DNA of 64,000 bases from CAIXOA01 sp041653635 (GTDB taxonomy: Archaea; Micrarchaeota; Micrarchaeia; Anstonellales; Bilamarchaeaceae): the NCBI GenBank assembly GCA_041653635.1, contig JBAZFC010000001.1:1-64000 (forward strand), given 5' to 3'. A model generated the notes under the pieces. That model was given only the letters and a program-made list of their open reading frames with translations, was not told the DNA's origin and searched no databases. The translations under genes and the position numbers were made by a program. This document shows, piece by piece, positions 26,165 through 34,734 of this stretch; position 1 is the first letter of the stretch; every line of letters begins with the position of its first letter.

Positions 26165-26902
26165 TTAAAATGCTAATATTGTGGCGAGTGCGAAGCCGAT
26201 TCCCGCGCCGAGGATGAAGGAGATGGCGGAAGCCCTTTCCGAGCCCTTCACGAACGCGTCCGGGAGGAGTTCCACCAATACCACGTAGGACATCGCGCCC
26301 GCGGCGAAGGAGAGCGCATACGGCACGAGCGGGGTTATGTAGGAAAGGAAGAGGAAGCCGACGACCGCTGCTGCGAATTCCACCAATCCGGAGAGAATGC
26401 CATATTTGATGCATCTTTTCCCCTCCATGCCGTAGCAGGCGAGGGGGGAGGAGGCGAGGAACCCTTCCGGGAAGTCCTGGATTGCGATTGCCAGCGCGAC
26501 GAGCCAGCCCAGGGGCGTTGAGCCGGCGAACGCGGAGGCGATTGCGAAGCCTTCGGGCACGTTGTGCAACGTGATTGTGCCATAGACCATCGCCGCCTTC
26601 TTCTTGGAGGGCTGCATCTCCTTCTTCTTGAGCATGAGGTGGGCGTGGGGAAGGAGTTTTTCTGCTACGATGAAAAAGGCGATTCCGATTAGGAAGCCGA
26701 TGATGAGCGGGACGTCGCCCGCGGACTTGTGCGATTGCAGGAGCATCTCAAGCGCGGAATAGGACATCAGGCCCGCGGAGAAGGAGATGAGGATTGGGAA
26801 CACCTTCTCCTTCACATTCTTGAACGGAAGGATTAGGAAGGCGCCGAGGCCCGTGGAAATTGCCGCGGCTGAGGCGGCGATTAAAAGTTCCTGGAAGCCC
26901 AT
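26165..26902 (-). CDS. ZIP-family metal transporter, 245 aa
   Basis: About eight membrane helices, with the family's metal-binding signatures HNVPEGFAIA in helix IV and QDFPEGF in helix V. A short Lys-rich loop (KKKEMQPSKKK) lies between helices III and IV. ZIP proteins import zinc, iron or manganese into the cytoplasm. The ATG at 26902 is 27 bp from ATTAATAATT (24-bp-scale spacing on both sides), a box shared with the divergent gene at 26955. Its position near the DtxR-type regulator suggests a common metal theme, but no operator palindrome is visible at this promoter. Confidence 0.88.
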   Translation of the reverse strand: MGFQELLIAASAAAISTGLGAFLILPFKNVKEKVFPILISFSAGLMSYSALEMLLQSHKSAGDVPLIIGFLIGIAFFIVAEKLLPHAHLMLKKKEMQPSKKKAAMVYGTITLHNVPEGFAIASAFAGSTPLGWLVALAIAIQDFPEGFLASSPLACYGMEGKRCIKYGILSGLVEFAAAVVGFLFLSYITPLVPYALSFAAGAMSYVVLVELLPDAFVKGSERASAISFILGAGIGFALATILAF

Positions 26903-26923
26903 GGGTTGCTTTCAGGCGTGAAG

Positions 26924-26933
26924 ATTAATAATT
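26924..26933. promoter_or_regulatory. Symmetric TATA box shared by two divergent leaderless genes
   Basis: ATTAATAATT is centred at 26928.5. The ZIP start codon begins at 26902 on the minus strand and the CsaA-like start at 26955 on the plus strand, each 26.5 bp from the centre. No second AT-rich box exists in the 52-bp intergenic space, so one element probably drives both directions. Confidence 0.7.
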
Positions 26934-26954
26934 GTTGGGCGGGGAAGGATTTGC

Positions 26955-27287
26955 ATGCCAATCACGTGGGATGAATTTGAGAAGGTGGAGCTGAGGGTTG
27001 GGACCGTAATCAAAGTGGAGGATTTCCCGGAGGCTAGGAAGCCAGCGTATAAACTACTTATTGATTTTGGGGAATTCGGGAAAAAGAGGTCCAGCGCACA
27101 GATTACGGAACTATACAGGAAGGAGGAACTGGTTGGAAAACAGGTTGTGTGCGTGGTGAATTTCCCGCCGAAGCGCGTGGCTGGTTTTGAGTCCGAGGTG
27201 CTTACAACCGGATTCGTGCTGGGGGACGGGAAGGTCGTCCTCGCGGTGCCGGAGAGGAATGTCCCTAACGGGCTGAAGCTTGCCTGA
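26955..27287 (+). CDS. CsaA-like tRNA-binding domain protein, 110 aa
   Basis: A stand-alone EMAP-II/Trbp111-type OB-fold domain: FEKVELRVGTVIKVEDFPEARKPAYKL is the typical start, with SSAQIT and GKQVVCVVNFPPKRVAGFESEVL later. Proteins of this type (CsaA or the MetRS C-terminal domain) bind tRNA as dimers, and CsaA has been described as a secretion chaperone. The role in archaea is not settled. Length is normal for the family. The start is leaderless from the shared TATA box. Confidence 0.88.
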   Translation: MPITWDEFEKVELRVGTVIKVEDFPEARKPAYKLLIDFGEFGKKRSSAQITELYRKEELVGKQVVCVVNFPPKRVAGFESEVLTTGFVLGDGKVVLAVPERNVPNGLKLA

Positions 27288-27295
27288 GCGCGGGG

Positions 27296-27327
27296 TTTAA
27301 GAACATATAAGTATATACTTATATGTG
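27296..27327 (+). promoter_or_regulatory. TATA box and 24-bp perfect palindrome, probable ArsR operator
   Basis: A TTTAAG box (27296-27301) is followed by a perfect 24-bp palindrome at 27304-27327 with half-site ACATATAAGTAT. The palindrome covers the expected transcript start and the first codon of the ArsR-family gene. It resembles the ATATAA...TTATAT operators of ArsR/SmtB repressors, so autoregulation is likely. Confidence 0.8.
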
Positions 27328-27573
27328 AAAATGGGACTATTGAAAGCGCTGGCGGACGAAACCCGGATGCGGATTATGGAAAGGATTGCGCGGAAGGAAA
27401 TATGCGCGTGCAAGCTTCCTAAGATTGTCGGGAAGACGCAGCCCGCTGTTTCGCAGCATTTGTCTGTGCTCCTTGGTGCAGGGCTGGTGCGCATGCGCAA
27501 GGACGGGAAGATGCGGGTGTATTCTGTTTCTGGAAAAGGGAAGAGGATACTGGCTGGGATAAAAGAGTGGTGA
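27325..27573 (+). CDS. ArsR/SmtB-family winged-helix repressor, 82 aa
   Basis: A compact winged helix (LKALADETRMRIMERIARKEICACKL, then TQPAVSQHLSVLLGAGLVRMRKDGKMRVY) with the family's typical length. CAC in the early helix (KEICACKLP) is a candidate metal/metalloid site like the ELCVCDL motif of ArsR, so As(III), Cd or another thiophilic ion is the probable inducer. The GTG at 27325 lies 26 bp after the TTTAAG box and would be leaderless; an ATG at 27331 is possible. It is followed directly by a permease gene. Confidence 0.85.
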   Translation: MKMGLLKALADETRMRIMERIARKEICACKLPKIVGKTQPAVSQHLSVLLGAGLVRMRKDGKMRVYSVSGKGKRILAGIKEW

Positions 27574-27578
27574 CATTT

Positions 27579-28526
27579 ATGCTGGAAGCGTTTGCGGCAT
27601 GGGTTGTTTATTCCCTTCTGGGCATGGGTGCCGGGGCGGCGGCGGATGCATTGGAATTCTTCATAGCAGACGTGATAAAGGTATTCCTGCTGCTTGCGGT
27701 GATGACTTTTATTGTTGGGATAATACGCACATTCGTCACTCCCAAAAGGGTAAGGAAATGGCTGGGCGGGAAAAAAGAGGGTGTGGGGAACGTGCTTGCC
27801 GCGCTCCTGGGCGTGCCCACCCCGTTCTGTTCGTGCTCCGCAGTTCCTTTGTTCATTGGATTTGTTGAGGCGGGCGTTCCTCTTGGGGTTACGTTTTCGT
27901 TTTTGATTTCCGCCCCGCTCGTGAATGAGATTGCGCTTGCGCTCCTCTTCGGATTGTTCGGATGGGAGATTGCGCTGCTCTATGCTGGGACGGGATTGTT
28001 CATTGCGGTATTTGCAGGAATCCTGATTGGAAGGTTGGGGCTGGAGAAGGAAGTGGAGGGCTTTGTGTATGAGAGCACCCTGGGAAAAACAAAGGAGAAG
28101 AAATTCACCTGGGAAGGAAGGGTGGAATTTGCGAAATGCCAGATGTTAAACATAGTGAAAAAAGTGGGGCCCTTCATTATTTTGGGCGTTGGTCTTGGGG
28201 CGCTCATACATGGATTTGTGCCTGTTGGGTTCCTCGCGGACATTGCGGGCAAGGATAATCCTCTCGCCGTGCCGATTGCGGTTTTGATTGGGGTGCCTTT
28301 GTACTCAAATGCGGCGGGAACAATTCCCATAGTGCAGGCGTTGATGGCGAAGGGGATGGCGATGGGCACCGCGCTTGCGCTCATGATGAGCGTGACGGGG
28401 CTATCGCTTCCTGAGATGATTATCCTGAGAAAGGTATTGAAGCCTAAGCTGCTTGCGGCGTTCGCGGGCATACTGGCGGTTTCATTTGTGATTGTGGGGT
28501 TATTGTTCAATGCAGTAATAGGATGA
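27579..28526 (+). CDS. Permease of the ArsP/DUF318 type, metalloid or metal efflux, 315 aa
   Basis: Eight to ten membrane helices, with the family signature TPFCSCSAVPLF in one helix and GVPLYSNAAGTIP later. Members are efflux permeases (ArsP for organoarsenicals; related proteins for copper or zinc). The cysteine pair CSC probably takes part in substrate handling. The GGTGA just before (27567-27571 region) is a ribosome binding site for the ATG at 27579 and also contains the stop of the ArsR gene, so the two are translationally linked. An upstream in-frame GTG at 27567 is possible but has no such site. Confidence 0.85.
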   Translation: MLEAFAAWVVYSLLGMGAGAAADALEFFIADVIKVFLLLAVMTFIVGIIRTFVTPKRVRKWLGGKKEGVGNVLAALLGVPTPFCSCSAVPLFIGFVEAGVPLGVTFSFLISAPLVNEIALALLFGLFGWEIALLYAGTGLFIAVFAGILIGRLGLEKEVEGFVYESTLGKTKEKKFTWEGRVEFAKCQMLNIVKKVGPFIILGVGLGALIHGFVPVGFLADIAGKDNPLAVPIAVLIGVPLYSNAAGTIPIVQALMAKGMAMGTALALMMSVTGLSLPEMIILRKVLKPKLLAAFAGILAVSFVIVGLLFNAVIG

Positions 28527-28601
28527 AGGGCGTATTTCTGCTGGCTGCCGGAAACCGGCTGCCTTCACTATATTTATATACATTACTCCCGAAACCGGGG
28601 C

Positions 28602-29570
28602 ATGGGAGTAGGGTACGGCATTGACATAAAGAAAGTGCGGAACATACAAGCGGCGATAAACGCGGCTATTTTTGCTGGAGATAAAAATGCGCTCGTGGGG
28701 CATTATGCGGGCATAATTGACGTGGGGAATGAGAGGCTCGCGATGCACACGGACGGCGTGGGCACGAAGGTGCTGGTGGCGCAGGCGGTCGGGAAATACG
28801 ATACGGTCGGGATTGACGCCATCGCGATGAATGTGAATGACATAATATGCGTGGGGGCGCGCCCCCTCGCTGGCGTGGATTATCTTGCGGTGGCGGAAGA
28901 GGACGAGGAGCTGATTACTGAGGTAATGAAGGGATTGGTCGCGGGGGCGAAGGAGAGCGAAATAAAGATAGTGGGCGGCGAGACCGCCGTGATGAAGGAC
29001 GTCATAAAAGGGGGGGAGAAGCCCTTTGACCTCGCATTCACCGTGATTGGAAAAGTGGAGAAATACACAACGGGGGACACGATAAGGAAGGGGGACGTGC
29101 TGATTGGGCTGGAGAGCTCCGGGCTGCATTCAAACGGGTATTCGCTTGCGCGGAAAATCCTGAATATGGAGAAGTGGGGGGAGGAGATGCTAACGCCCAC
29201 CAAAATCTACGTGAAGCCGGTGATGGAGATGCTCCACGCATGCGAGGTGCACGGGCTTGCGCACATAACCGGGGGGGCGTTCTCCAAGCTCATGCGGCTC
29301 AACAAAAAATACGGATTCCTGATTGAGGAGCCGATGAAGCCCGGGAAGATATTCATGGAGCTATGGAAGCGTGTTGACAGCGAGATGGAGATGTACCGCA
29401 CGTTCAACATGGGGATGGGGATGGTGGTTGTGGCGCCGGAGAAGGACGAGGGGAGGATACTCGGGATTGCGAAGAGGAACAAGGTCGGCGCACAGGTCAT
29501 CGGGAGGGTTACCGACGTTCCCGGGGTTTACCTGGGAAAGACGAGATTGGATTATGGCGGGGTTGGCTAG
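28602..29570 (+). CDS. purM: Phosphoribosylformylglycinamidine cyclo-ligase (AIR synthase), 322 aa
   Basis: This ATP-dependent enzyme closes the imidazole ring to form AIR in de novo purine synthesis. Family features are visible in order: YGIDIKK at the start, HTDGVGTKVLVA, a nucleotide-binding stretch DAIAMNVNDIICVGARPL, GGETAVM, GLESSGLHSNGYSLAR and HITGGAF. Length matches the family. TATA box TATATTTATATAC (28570-28582) is centred 26 bp before the ATG, so the mRNA is leaderless. The next gene starts 18 bp later and this gene heads the R15P isomerase/AMP phosphorylase operon. Confidence 0.9.
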   Translation: MGVGYGIDIKKVRNIQAAINAAIFAGDKNALVGHYAGIIDVGNERLAMHTDGVGTKVLVAQAVGKYDTVGIDAIAMNVNDIICVGARPLAGVDYLAVAEEDEELITEVMKGLVAGAKESEIKIVGGETAVMKDVIKGGEKPFDLAFTVIGKVEKYTTGDTIRKGDVLIGLESSGLHSNGYSLARKILNMEKWGEEMLTPTKIYVKPVMEMLHACEVHGLAHITGGAFSKLMRLNKKYGFLIEEPMKPGKIFMELWKRVDSEMEMYRTFNMGMGMVVVAPEKDEGRILGIAKRNKVGAQVIGRVTDVPGVYLGKTRLDYGGVG

Positions 29571-29587
29571 ATGTGCTGGGTGCTGAT

Positions 29588-30517
29588 ATGAACCGGGTTG
29601 ACAAACTGCTTAAGGACATAAAGGCCCTGAAAGTGCAGGGCGCGAGGAACGTCGCCAAGGCGGGGATATGCGCAATCATATGGACCGTGGAGGATTCAAA
29701 GGCGAAGACGAAGGAGCAGCTGGCCGCTGAGCTGAGGGCGGCGCGCGGGAAGATAATGCACGTGAGGCCCACCGAGCCGATGCTCAGGAACCTGATGAGG
29801 GAGTCCGTGGATTTCGCGATTTCCGAGATTGCGGGGAGGCCAGCCGCATCGGTTGAGGGGATAAAGAGAAGGATAGTGCGGGACGCGGAGAAATACCTGG
29901 ATGGGATGGAGGCGGCGATGGCGAACATCGCGGAGTTCGGGGCGATGCTGCTGCCCGAAAAGGGATTGGTGGTGACGCACTGCCATTCCAGCACGGTCAC
30001 GGGCATACTCAAGAGGGCGCACAAGGATGGGAAGAAGATAAGCGTGGTGTGCTGCGAGACGAGGCCGAGGTTCCAGGGAAGAATCACTGCAGAGGAATTG
30101 GCGAAGGCGGGGATGGATGTCACCATAACGGTGGACATGGGGATAAACAAGTTCATGAAAAAGGCGGACCTCGTGCTGGTGGGCGCGGACGCAATCACCG
30201 CAATGGGGGATTTGATAAACAAGGTCGGCACCTCCTCGGTCGCGAGGATTGCGAGGATGAACGACGTTTCCTTCTATTCGGCCGCGGAGCTCTACAAGTA
30301 TGACGCGCTCACGATATACGGGGAGCGGGAGGAGATAGAGGAGAGGGACGGGAAGGAGGTCTGGGAAAGGCCGCCGAAGGGCGTTAAGGTCTCAAACCCG
30401 GCGTTTGACGCGACCGCGGCAAGGTACATCAACGGCTACATCACCGAGATGGGGGTGGTGCCGCCGCAGGCGATGTATTCAGTTGCAATGAAAAAGCTTG
30501 CGAGGGAGATGGAATGA
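29588..30517 (+). CDS. Ribose-1,5-bisphosphate isomerase, 309 aa
   Basis: An eIF2B-alpha-like fold with N-terminal helices and a C-terminal Rossmann-like domain. The enzyme turns ribose 1,5-bisphosphate into ribulose 1,5-bisphosphate in archaeal AMP degradation. The two residues reported as catalytic in the Thermococcus enzyme (a Cys near 133 and an Asp near 202) have counterparts: Cys132 in THCHSST and Asp201 in VGADAI. The ATG at 29588 has GGGTGCTG upstream as ribosome binding site; an in-frame GTG at 29573 is less likely. Its stop overlaps the start of AMP phosphorylase (ATGA). Confidence 0.88.
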   Translation: MNRVDKLLKDIKALKVQGARNVAKAGICAIIWTVEDSKAKTKEQLAAELRAARGKIMHVRPTEPMLRNLMRESVDFAISEIAGRPAASVEGIKRRIVRDAEKYLDGMEAAMANIAEFGAMLLPEKGLVVTHCHSSTVTGILKRAHKDGKKISVVCCETRPRFQGRITAEELAKAGMDVTITVDMGINKFMKKADLVLVGADAITAMGDLINKVGTSSVARIARMNDVSFYSAAELYKYDALTIYGEREEIEERDGKEVWERPPKGVKVSNPAFDATAARYINGYITEMGVVPPQAMYSVAMKKLAREME

Positions 30518-32175
30518 TGGGGATACTGGATAAGGCGATGAGGGGCGGCCCGAAGGGAATGGGAGCGCCGGCGAAGCCGAACGATGCGAAAAAGAACAAC
30601 AACCAGATAATGAGCGACGAGGAGAAGCAGAAGAGGAAGAAGAAGGAGGAGCTGTGGGAACAGCGCAAGTACATCGTGCAGGCGCACGTGATAGACATAC
30701 AGACCGGCAGGAACATAGTGGTGCTCAACGAGGACGAGGCCCTGGAGAACGACATAAGGCAGGGGTACCGCGTGGACCTGAAGACCACCGGGGGAAACAA
30801 GGTCTGCATAGTGGACCTGAGCAAGGAGATGGTGAAGAAGGGCGAGATAGGCGTGTTCGGGGATGTCGCGCACGTGCTTGCCATAGAGGAGGGCGACATA
30901 CTCCAGGTCGTGAAGATGGAGAGGCCCGCCAGCGTGGATTACATAAAGAAGAAGCTGGACGGCGAGGGGCTGGAATCCTCCCAGATACACACCATAATCC
31001 ATGACCTGATGGACAACCGGCTGAGCGAGGCCGAGCTTTCGGCTTGGATAACCTCAACGTACATACGCGGGATGGGCGAGGACGAGGTGGTGTCGCTCAC
31101 GAACGCGATAGTGGAGTCGGGCGACCACCTTGAGCTGGGCGTGAGGCCCATCGCGGACAAGCACTGCATAGGCGGCGTGGCGGGGAACCGGACCACGATG
31201 GTGCTGGTGCCCATACTTGCCGCCGCGGGGATATACATCCCGAAGACTTCTTCCAGGTCCATCACTTCCGCATCAGGGACCGCGGACACCATGGAGGTGC
31301 TCGCGCCAGTGGATTTCAGCGTGGAGGAGATGAAGAGGATAGTGCTCAAGACGCACGGCGCAATCGCGTGGGGAGGGGGGATGAACCTCGCCTCTGCGGA
31401 CGACAAATTGATCAAGATAAGGAACCCGCTCTCGCTGGACCCGAGGGGGATGCTGCTCGCCAGCATACTCGCGAAGAAGAAGAGCGTGGGCGCGCACTAC
31501 GTGGTGGTGGACATCCCGCTGGGAAGAGGAGTAAAGATAATGAACATGGAGGACGCCGAGGCGCTGGGCGCGGACTTCATCAAGATAGGGAAGCGCCTGG
31601 ACATGACGATAGAGGGGCTCATAACCGACGGCTCCGAGCCTGTGGGGAACGGGATAGGGCCGGGATTGGAAGTGAAGGACGTGATGCAGGTGCTGCAGGG
31701 CACCGGGCCCGCGGACCTGAGGAACAAGAGCTGCATGCTGGCGGGCAAGATACTGGAGCTCGTGGGCAAGGTGAAGGAGGGCGAGGGCCACGACGCGGCG
31801 ATGAGCCTGCTGCGGAACGGGAAGGCATGGGGCAAGATGAAGGAAATAATCGGGGAGCAGGGCGGGAACGCGAACGTGAAGGAATCGGACATCCCCATCG
31901 GGCAGTACAAGCACACGGTCAAGGCGGACAAGGAAGGGAAGATAAGCCACATAGACAACAAGGGCATATCCAAGATTGCGAGGGCTGCGGGCGCCCCCAA
32001 GAACAAGGGCGCGGGCATCTACCTCTACCGCCTGAAGGGGGACAGGGTGAAGCCGGGCGACCCGCTGTTTGACATCCATGCGGAGAGCGAGACCGCGCTG
32101 GAATACGCGATAAAGGCGCTGGAAGTGTGGAAGCCGATAGAGCTGGAGAAGATGCTGCTGGGCACGCTGCGGTAG
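30514..32175 (+). CDS. deoA: AMP phosphorylase, 553 aa
   Basis: It cleaves AMP (and CMP/UMP) with phosphate to ribose 1,5-bisphosphate and base. After a Lys-rich start (residues 25-50), an N-terminal aspartate-decarboxylase-like domain is followed by the thymidine-phosphorylase fold, with KHCIGGVAGNRTT (phosphate loop) and SSRSITSASGTADTMEVL. Length is slightly above the ~500 residues of known archaeal enzymes because of a ~45-residue charged N-terminal extension. It overlaps the upstream isomerase gene by 4 bp, as expected for pathway partners. No RuBisCO gene lies in this window. Confidence 0.92.
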   Translation: MMGILDKAMRGGPKGMGAPAKPNDAKKNNNQIMSDEEKQKRKKKEELWEQRKYIVQAHVIDIQTGRNIVVLNEDEALENDIRQGYRVDLKTTGGNKVCIVDLSKEMVKKGEIGVFGDVAHVLAIEEGDILQVVKMERPASVDYIKKKLDGEGLESSQIHTIIHDLMDNRLSEAELSAWITSTYIRGMGEDEVVSLTNAIVESGDHLELGVRPIADKHCIGGVAGNRTTMVLVPILAAAGIYIPKTSSRSITSASGTADTMEVLAPVDFSVEEMKRIVLKTHGAIAWGGGMNLASADDKLIKIRNPLSLDPRGMLLASILAKKKSVGAHYVVVDIPLGRGVKIMNMEDAEALGADFIKIGKRLDMTIEGLITDGSEPVGNGIGPGLEVKDVMQVLQGTGPADLRNKSCMLAGKILELVGKVKEGEGHDAAMSLLRNGKAWGKMKEIIGEQGGNANVKESDIPIGQYKHTVKADKEGKISHIDNKGISKIARAAGAPKNKGAGIYLYRLKGDRVKPGDPLFDIHAESETALEYAIKALEVWKPIELEKMLLGTLR

Positions 32176-32180
32176 ATCGC

Positions 32181-32966
32181 TTGAAAATCGGGACAGTCAT
32201 CTTTGACATGGACGGCGTCATATACCGGGGAGAGAAGGCGATACCCGGCGCGAAGGAGGCGGTGCGTGCGCTGGAGAAGGAGGGTGTGGAGGTTTTTTTC
32301 CTTACAAACAATGGTTCCCGCACGCGGAGGCATTTTGCGAAAAGGCTCTCTTCTTTTGGGATAAAGGCGCACCTTGAGAAGGTATACTGCACCAGCTACG
32401 GGGCGGCGAAATACATGTCGGAGAACATGCCGGATGCGACCGCATACGTGCTTGAGGAGGATACTGAGAAAGAGTTTACGGATGCGGGGATCCGTTGCGT
32501 GAAGACCGAGGATGCAAAAGCGGTCGTTGTGGGGCTGGACAGGAACCTCACCTATGCTAAGCTTTCCATAGCATTCAGGGCGCTTCTGAAGGGTGCGCAT
32601 TTCATAGCTACAAATGATGACCCATCGTACCCGGTTGAGGATGGATTTTTGCCTGGGGCCGGGGCGATTGTCGCCTCCCTCGCGTATTCAACAGGGAAGA
32701 GGCCCCTCATAATCGGGAAGCCGGAGCCGTACATGCTGGATTTGATTGTGGAGGAGCATGGTGTGAAAAAGGAGGAGGCGCTCATGGTCGGCGACCAGCT
32801 TTCCACCGATATCCTGATGGCGAAAAAGGAGGGGATGAAGAGTGCGCTTGTCCTTACCGGAGTGAGTTCCCGTGCGGATGCCCTGCAGGGAAGGATAAGG
32901 CCCGATTTTGTCGTTGAGAGCATCAGGGAAATTCCGGAGATAGTAAGGGATTCTACTCAACAGTGA
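32181..32966 (+). CDS. HAD-superfamily phosphatase (NagD/PGP type IIA), 261 aa
   Basis: Motif I FDMDGVIYRG, motif II FLTNNGSR, a lysine-containing cap boundary IGKPEPYML, and motif IV MVGDQLSTDI are all present, which defines a type IIA HAD phosphatase. The start is probably TTG at 32181, 5 bp after the AMP phosphorylase stop; the frame stays open upstream inside that gene. Substrate unknown. Because it ends the R15P isomerase/AMP phosphorylase run, a sugar phosphate of that pathway (ribulose bisphosphate or a triose-type product) is a possible target. The 3' end overlaps the convergent glmS gene by 14 bp. Confidence 0.8.
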   Translation: MKIGTVIFDMDGVIYRGEKAIPGAKEAVRALEKEGVEVFFLTNNGSRTRRHFAKRLSSFGIKAHLEKVYCTSYGAAKYMSENMPDATAYVLEEDTEKEFTDAGIRCVKTEDAKAVVVGLDRNLTYAKLSIAFRALLKGAHFIATNDDPSYPVEDGFLPGAGAIVASLAYSTGKRPLIIGKPEPYMLDLIVEEHGVKKEEALMVGDQLSTDILMAKKEGMKSALVLTGVSSRADALQGRIRPDFVVESIREIPEIVRDSTQQ

Positions 32967-34692
32967 CGGATTTTGCAAGGTTCCTCGGGCGGTCCGGGTT
33001 TATGCCCCTGGCGACGCTCGTGTAATATGCAAGCAGCTGGAGCGGCGCTATCATCGCGAACGGGTGCAGGAGCGGGTCCACGCTGGAAATATCAATGGAG
33101 ACGTTGGACGCATTCACTATCTCCTTGCTGTTGTTGAGGGAGATTACGAAGCCGCCCCTTGCGCGCACCTCCTTTATGTTGCCCAGCATCTTATAGACGC
33201 TGTCGTCGCTGGGCGCCAATGCGATTACAGGGACGCCATCGGTTATGAGGGACAGGGGCCCGTGCTTGAGTTCCCCTCCGGGATACGCCTCCGCGTGGAT
33301 GTAGGAGATTTCCTTGAGCTTGAGCGCCCCCTCCATCGCTATCGGGACGGAGAGCCCCCTCCCGATGAAGAAGACGTCCGGCTTCCCCTTTATGGAGTCG
33401 GCGATGCGCTTTATCTCCACTTCCTTCTGCAGGGAATCCGCGATTATCTTCGGCACTTCCGAGAAATCCCTGTCCGGGAAAAGGAGCTTATATACGACCG
33501 CCAATTGGGAGGTGAAGGTCTTCGTGGCTGCGACCGAGACCTCGGGGCCGGAATTGAGATACACCACCTCGTCCGCCACCCTGGTGATGGAGGAGCCGAC
33601 CACGTTGGTGAGGGCGAGCACCTTCGCCCCTTTCCCCTTCGCGTATTCCAGCGCCTTCATCGTGTCCGCGGTCTCCCCGGACTGCGAGATTGCGATGACC
33701 AGCGTGCCCTTGCCCGGGCTGGCTATGAACGGGTATTCGGATGCGATTGTGGCGTCGCATTCGCGCCCCAGGTATTTCTGGGAGAGGAACTTGAACATGA
33801 GGGCGGCGTGGTACGATGTGCCGCATGCGGTTATGTGGATGTTCCCGGATTTGGAGATGAGGGCGTTCGCCGCAGACACGTCCGTTGAGAGGGATTCAAA
33901 CACGAAATGCTTCTGGTCGTGGATTTCCTTGAGCATGAAATGGGCGTAGCCGCCCTTCTCTGCCATTTCCGGGGACCAGTCCACGTGCATCGGGGCCTTT
34001 TGGAGCGCTTTTCCTTCCAGTGAATAGAATTTCACCCCTTCCGGCTCCAGGACCGCGCATTCCATCTCGCCGAGGGGAACGAAGTCCTTCGTGTGCTCAA
34101 GCATCGCGGTCATGTCGGATGCGGCGAAGCTCTCGCCCTTCCCCAGCCCGATTACGAGCGGGCTGTTCTTCCTCGCCACGTAGAGCTTCCTTTCCCCTTC
34201 CGCGAGCAGGGCGATTGCGAACGAGCCCTTCAGCATTTTTAGCGAGGAGAGGAATGCCTGGAATGTGTCCTTGCCCGATTTTTTTTCGTCCTCCACGAGA
34301 TGGGCGAAAATCTCGGAATCCGTCTCCGAAGAGAACTTGTGGCCCTTCTTTGCGAGGGCGTCGCCGAGCTCCTGGTAATTCTCTATCACGCCGTTATGGA
34401 CTATTGCTATTTTCCCTGTGCAATCCGTATGGGGGTGCGCGTTCTCCTTGCACGGGACGCCATGTGTGGCCCAGCGCGTGTGCCCTATGCCCGTGGTGCC
34501 GTCCATGGATGTGAATTGCATCGCCTGGCATACCTCCTCCACCATCCCCTTGCCTTTCCTCAGCTCCATGCCCTCGGGAGTATCTATCACCACGCCTACG
34601 GAGTCATAGCCCCTGTATTCAAGGGTGCATAGCCCCTTGTAGATGATTTCGGAAGCCTTCCTGCTGCCTACATAGCCGATTATCCCGCACAT
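32953..34692 (-). CDS. glmS: Glutamine-fructose-6-phosphate aminotransferase, 579 aa
   Basis: It makes glucosamine 6-phosphate for surface glycans and N-glycosylation. The N-terminal class II glutaminase domain starts MCGIIGYVG with Cys2 as nucleophile, followed by HTRWATHG and NGVIENY. Two SIS domains follow (ACGTSYHA, SQSGETADT, then the ATKTFTSQ segment) with the usual C-terminal KSVTVE. Length is typical (~590). A CTAATTAT box on the minus strand, centred near 34717, supports the ATG at 34692. It is convergent with and overlaps the HAD gene. Confidence 0.95.
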   Translation of the reverse strand: MCGIIGYVGSRKASEIIYKGLCTLEYRGYDSVGVVIDTPEGMELRKGKGMVEEVCQAMQFTSMDGTTGIGHTRWATHGVPCKENAHPHTDCTGKIAIVHNGVIENYQELGDALAKKGHKFSSETDSEIFAHLVEDEKKSGKDTFQAFLSSLKMLKGSFAIALLAEGERKLYVARKNSPLVIGLGKGESFAASDMTAMLEHTKDFVPLGEMECAVLEPEGVKFYSLEGKALQKAPMHVDWSPEMAEKGGYAHFMLKEIHDQKHFVFESLSTDVSAANALISKSGNIHITACGTSYHAALMFKFLSQKYLGRECDATIASEYPFIASPGKGTLVIAISQSGETADTMKALEYAKGKGAKVLALTNVVGSSITRVADEVVYLNSGPEVSVAATKTFTSQLAVVYKLLFPDRDFSEVPKIIADSLQKEVEIKRIADSIKGKPDVFFIGRGLSVPIAMEGALKLKEISYIHAEAYPGGELKHGPLSLITDGVPVIALAPSDDSVYKMLGNIKEVRARGGFVISLNNSKEIVNASNVSIDISSVDPLLHPFAMIAPLQLLAYYTSVARGINPDRPRNLAKSVTVE

Positions 34693-34734
34693 TCCAGCAC
34701 CATTAATGAGATATAATTAGAGGGTGGGAAAGGG

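Noticed and set aside
24102..26414. N-terminal extension of adenine deaminase to 26414
   Set aside because: The extra 91 residues lie inside the ZIP gene, have no family similarity and are upstream of the TATA box at 26164-26170.
28547..28559. GCCGG-AAA-CCGGC hairpin as terminator of the permease gene
   Set aside because: A real inverted repeat but short, with no T-tract after it. The purM TATA box follows within 15 bp. Left unannotated as too weak.
30049..32072. Gly/Arg-rich frames on the plus strand inside the isomerase and AMP phosphorylase genes
   Set aside because: Out-of-frame readings of GC-rich codons within two confidently assigned enzymes.
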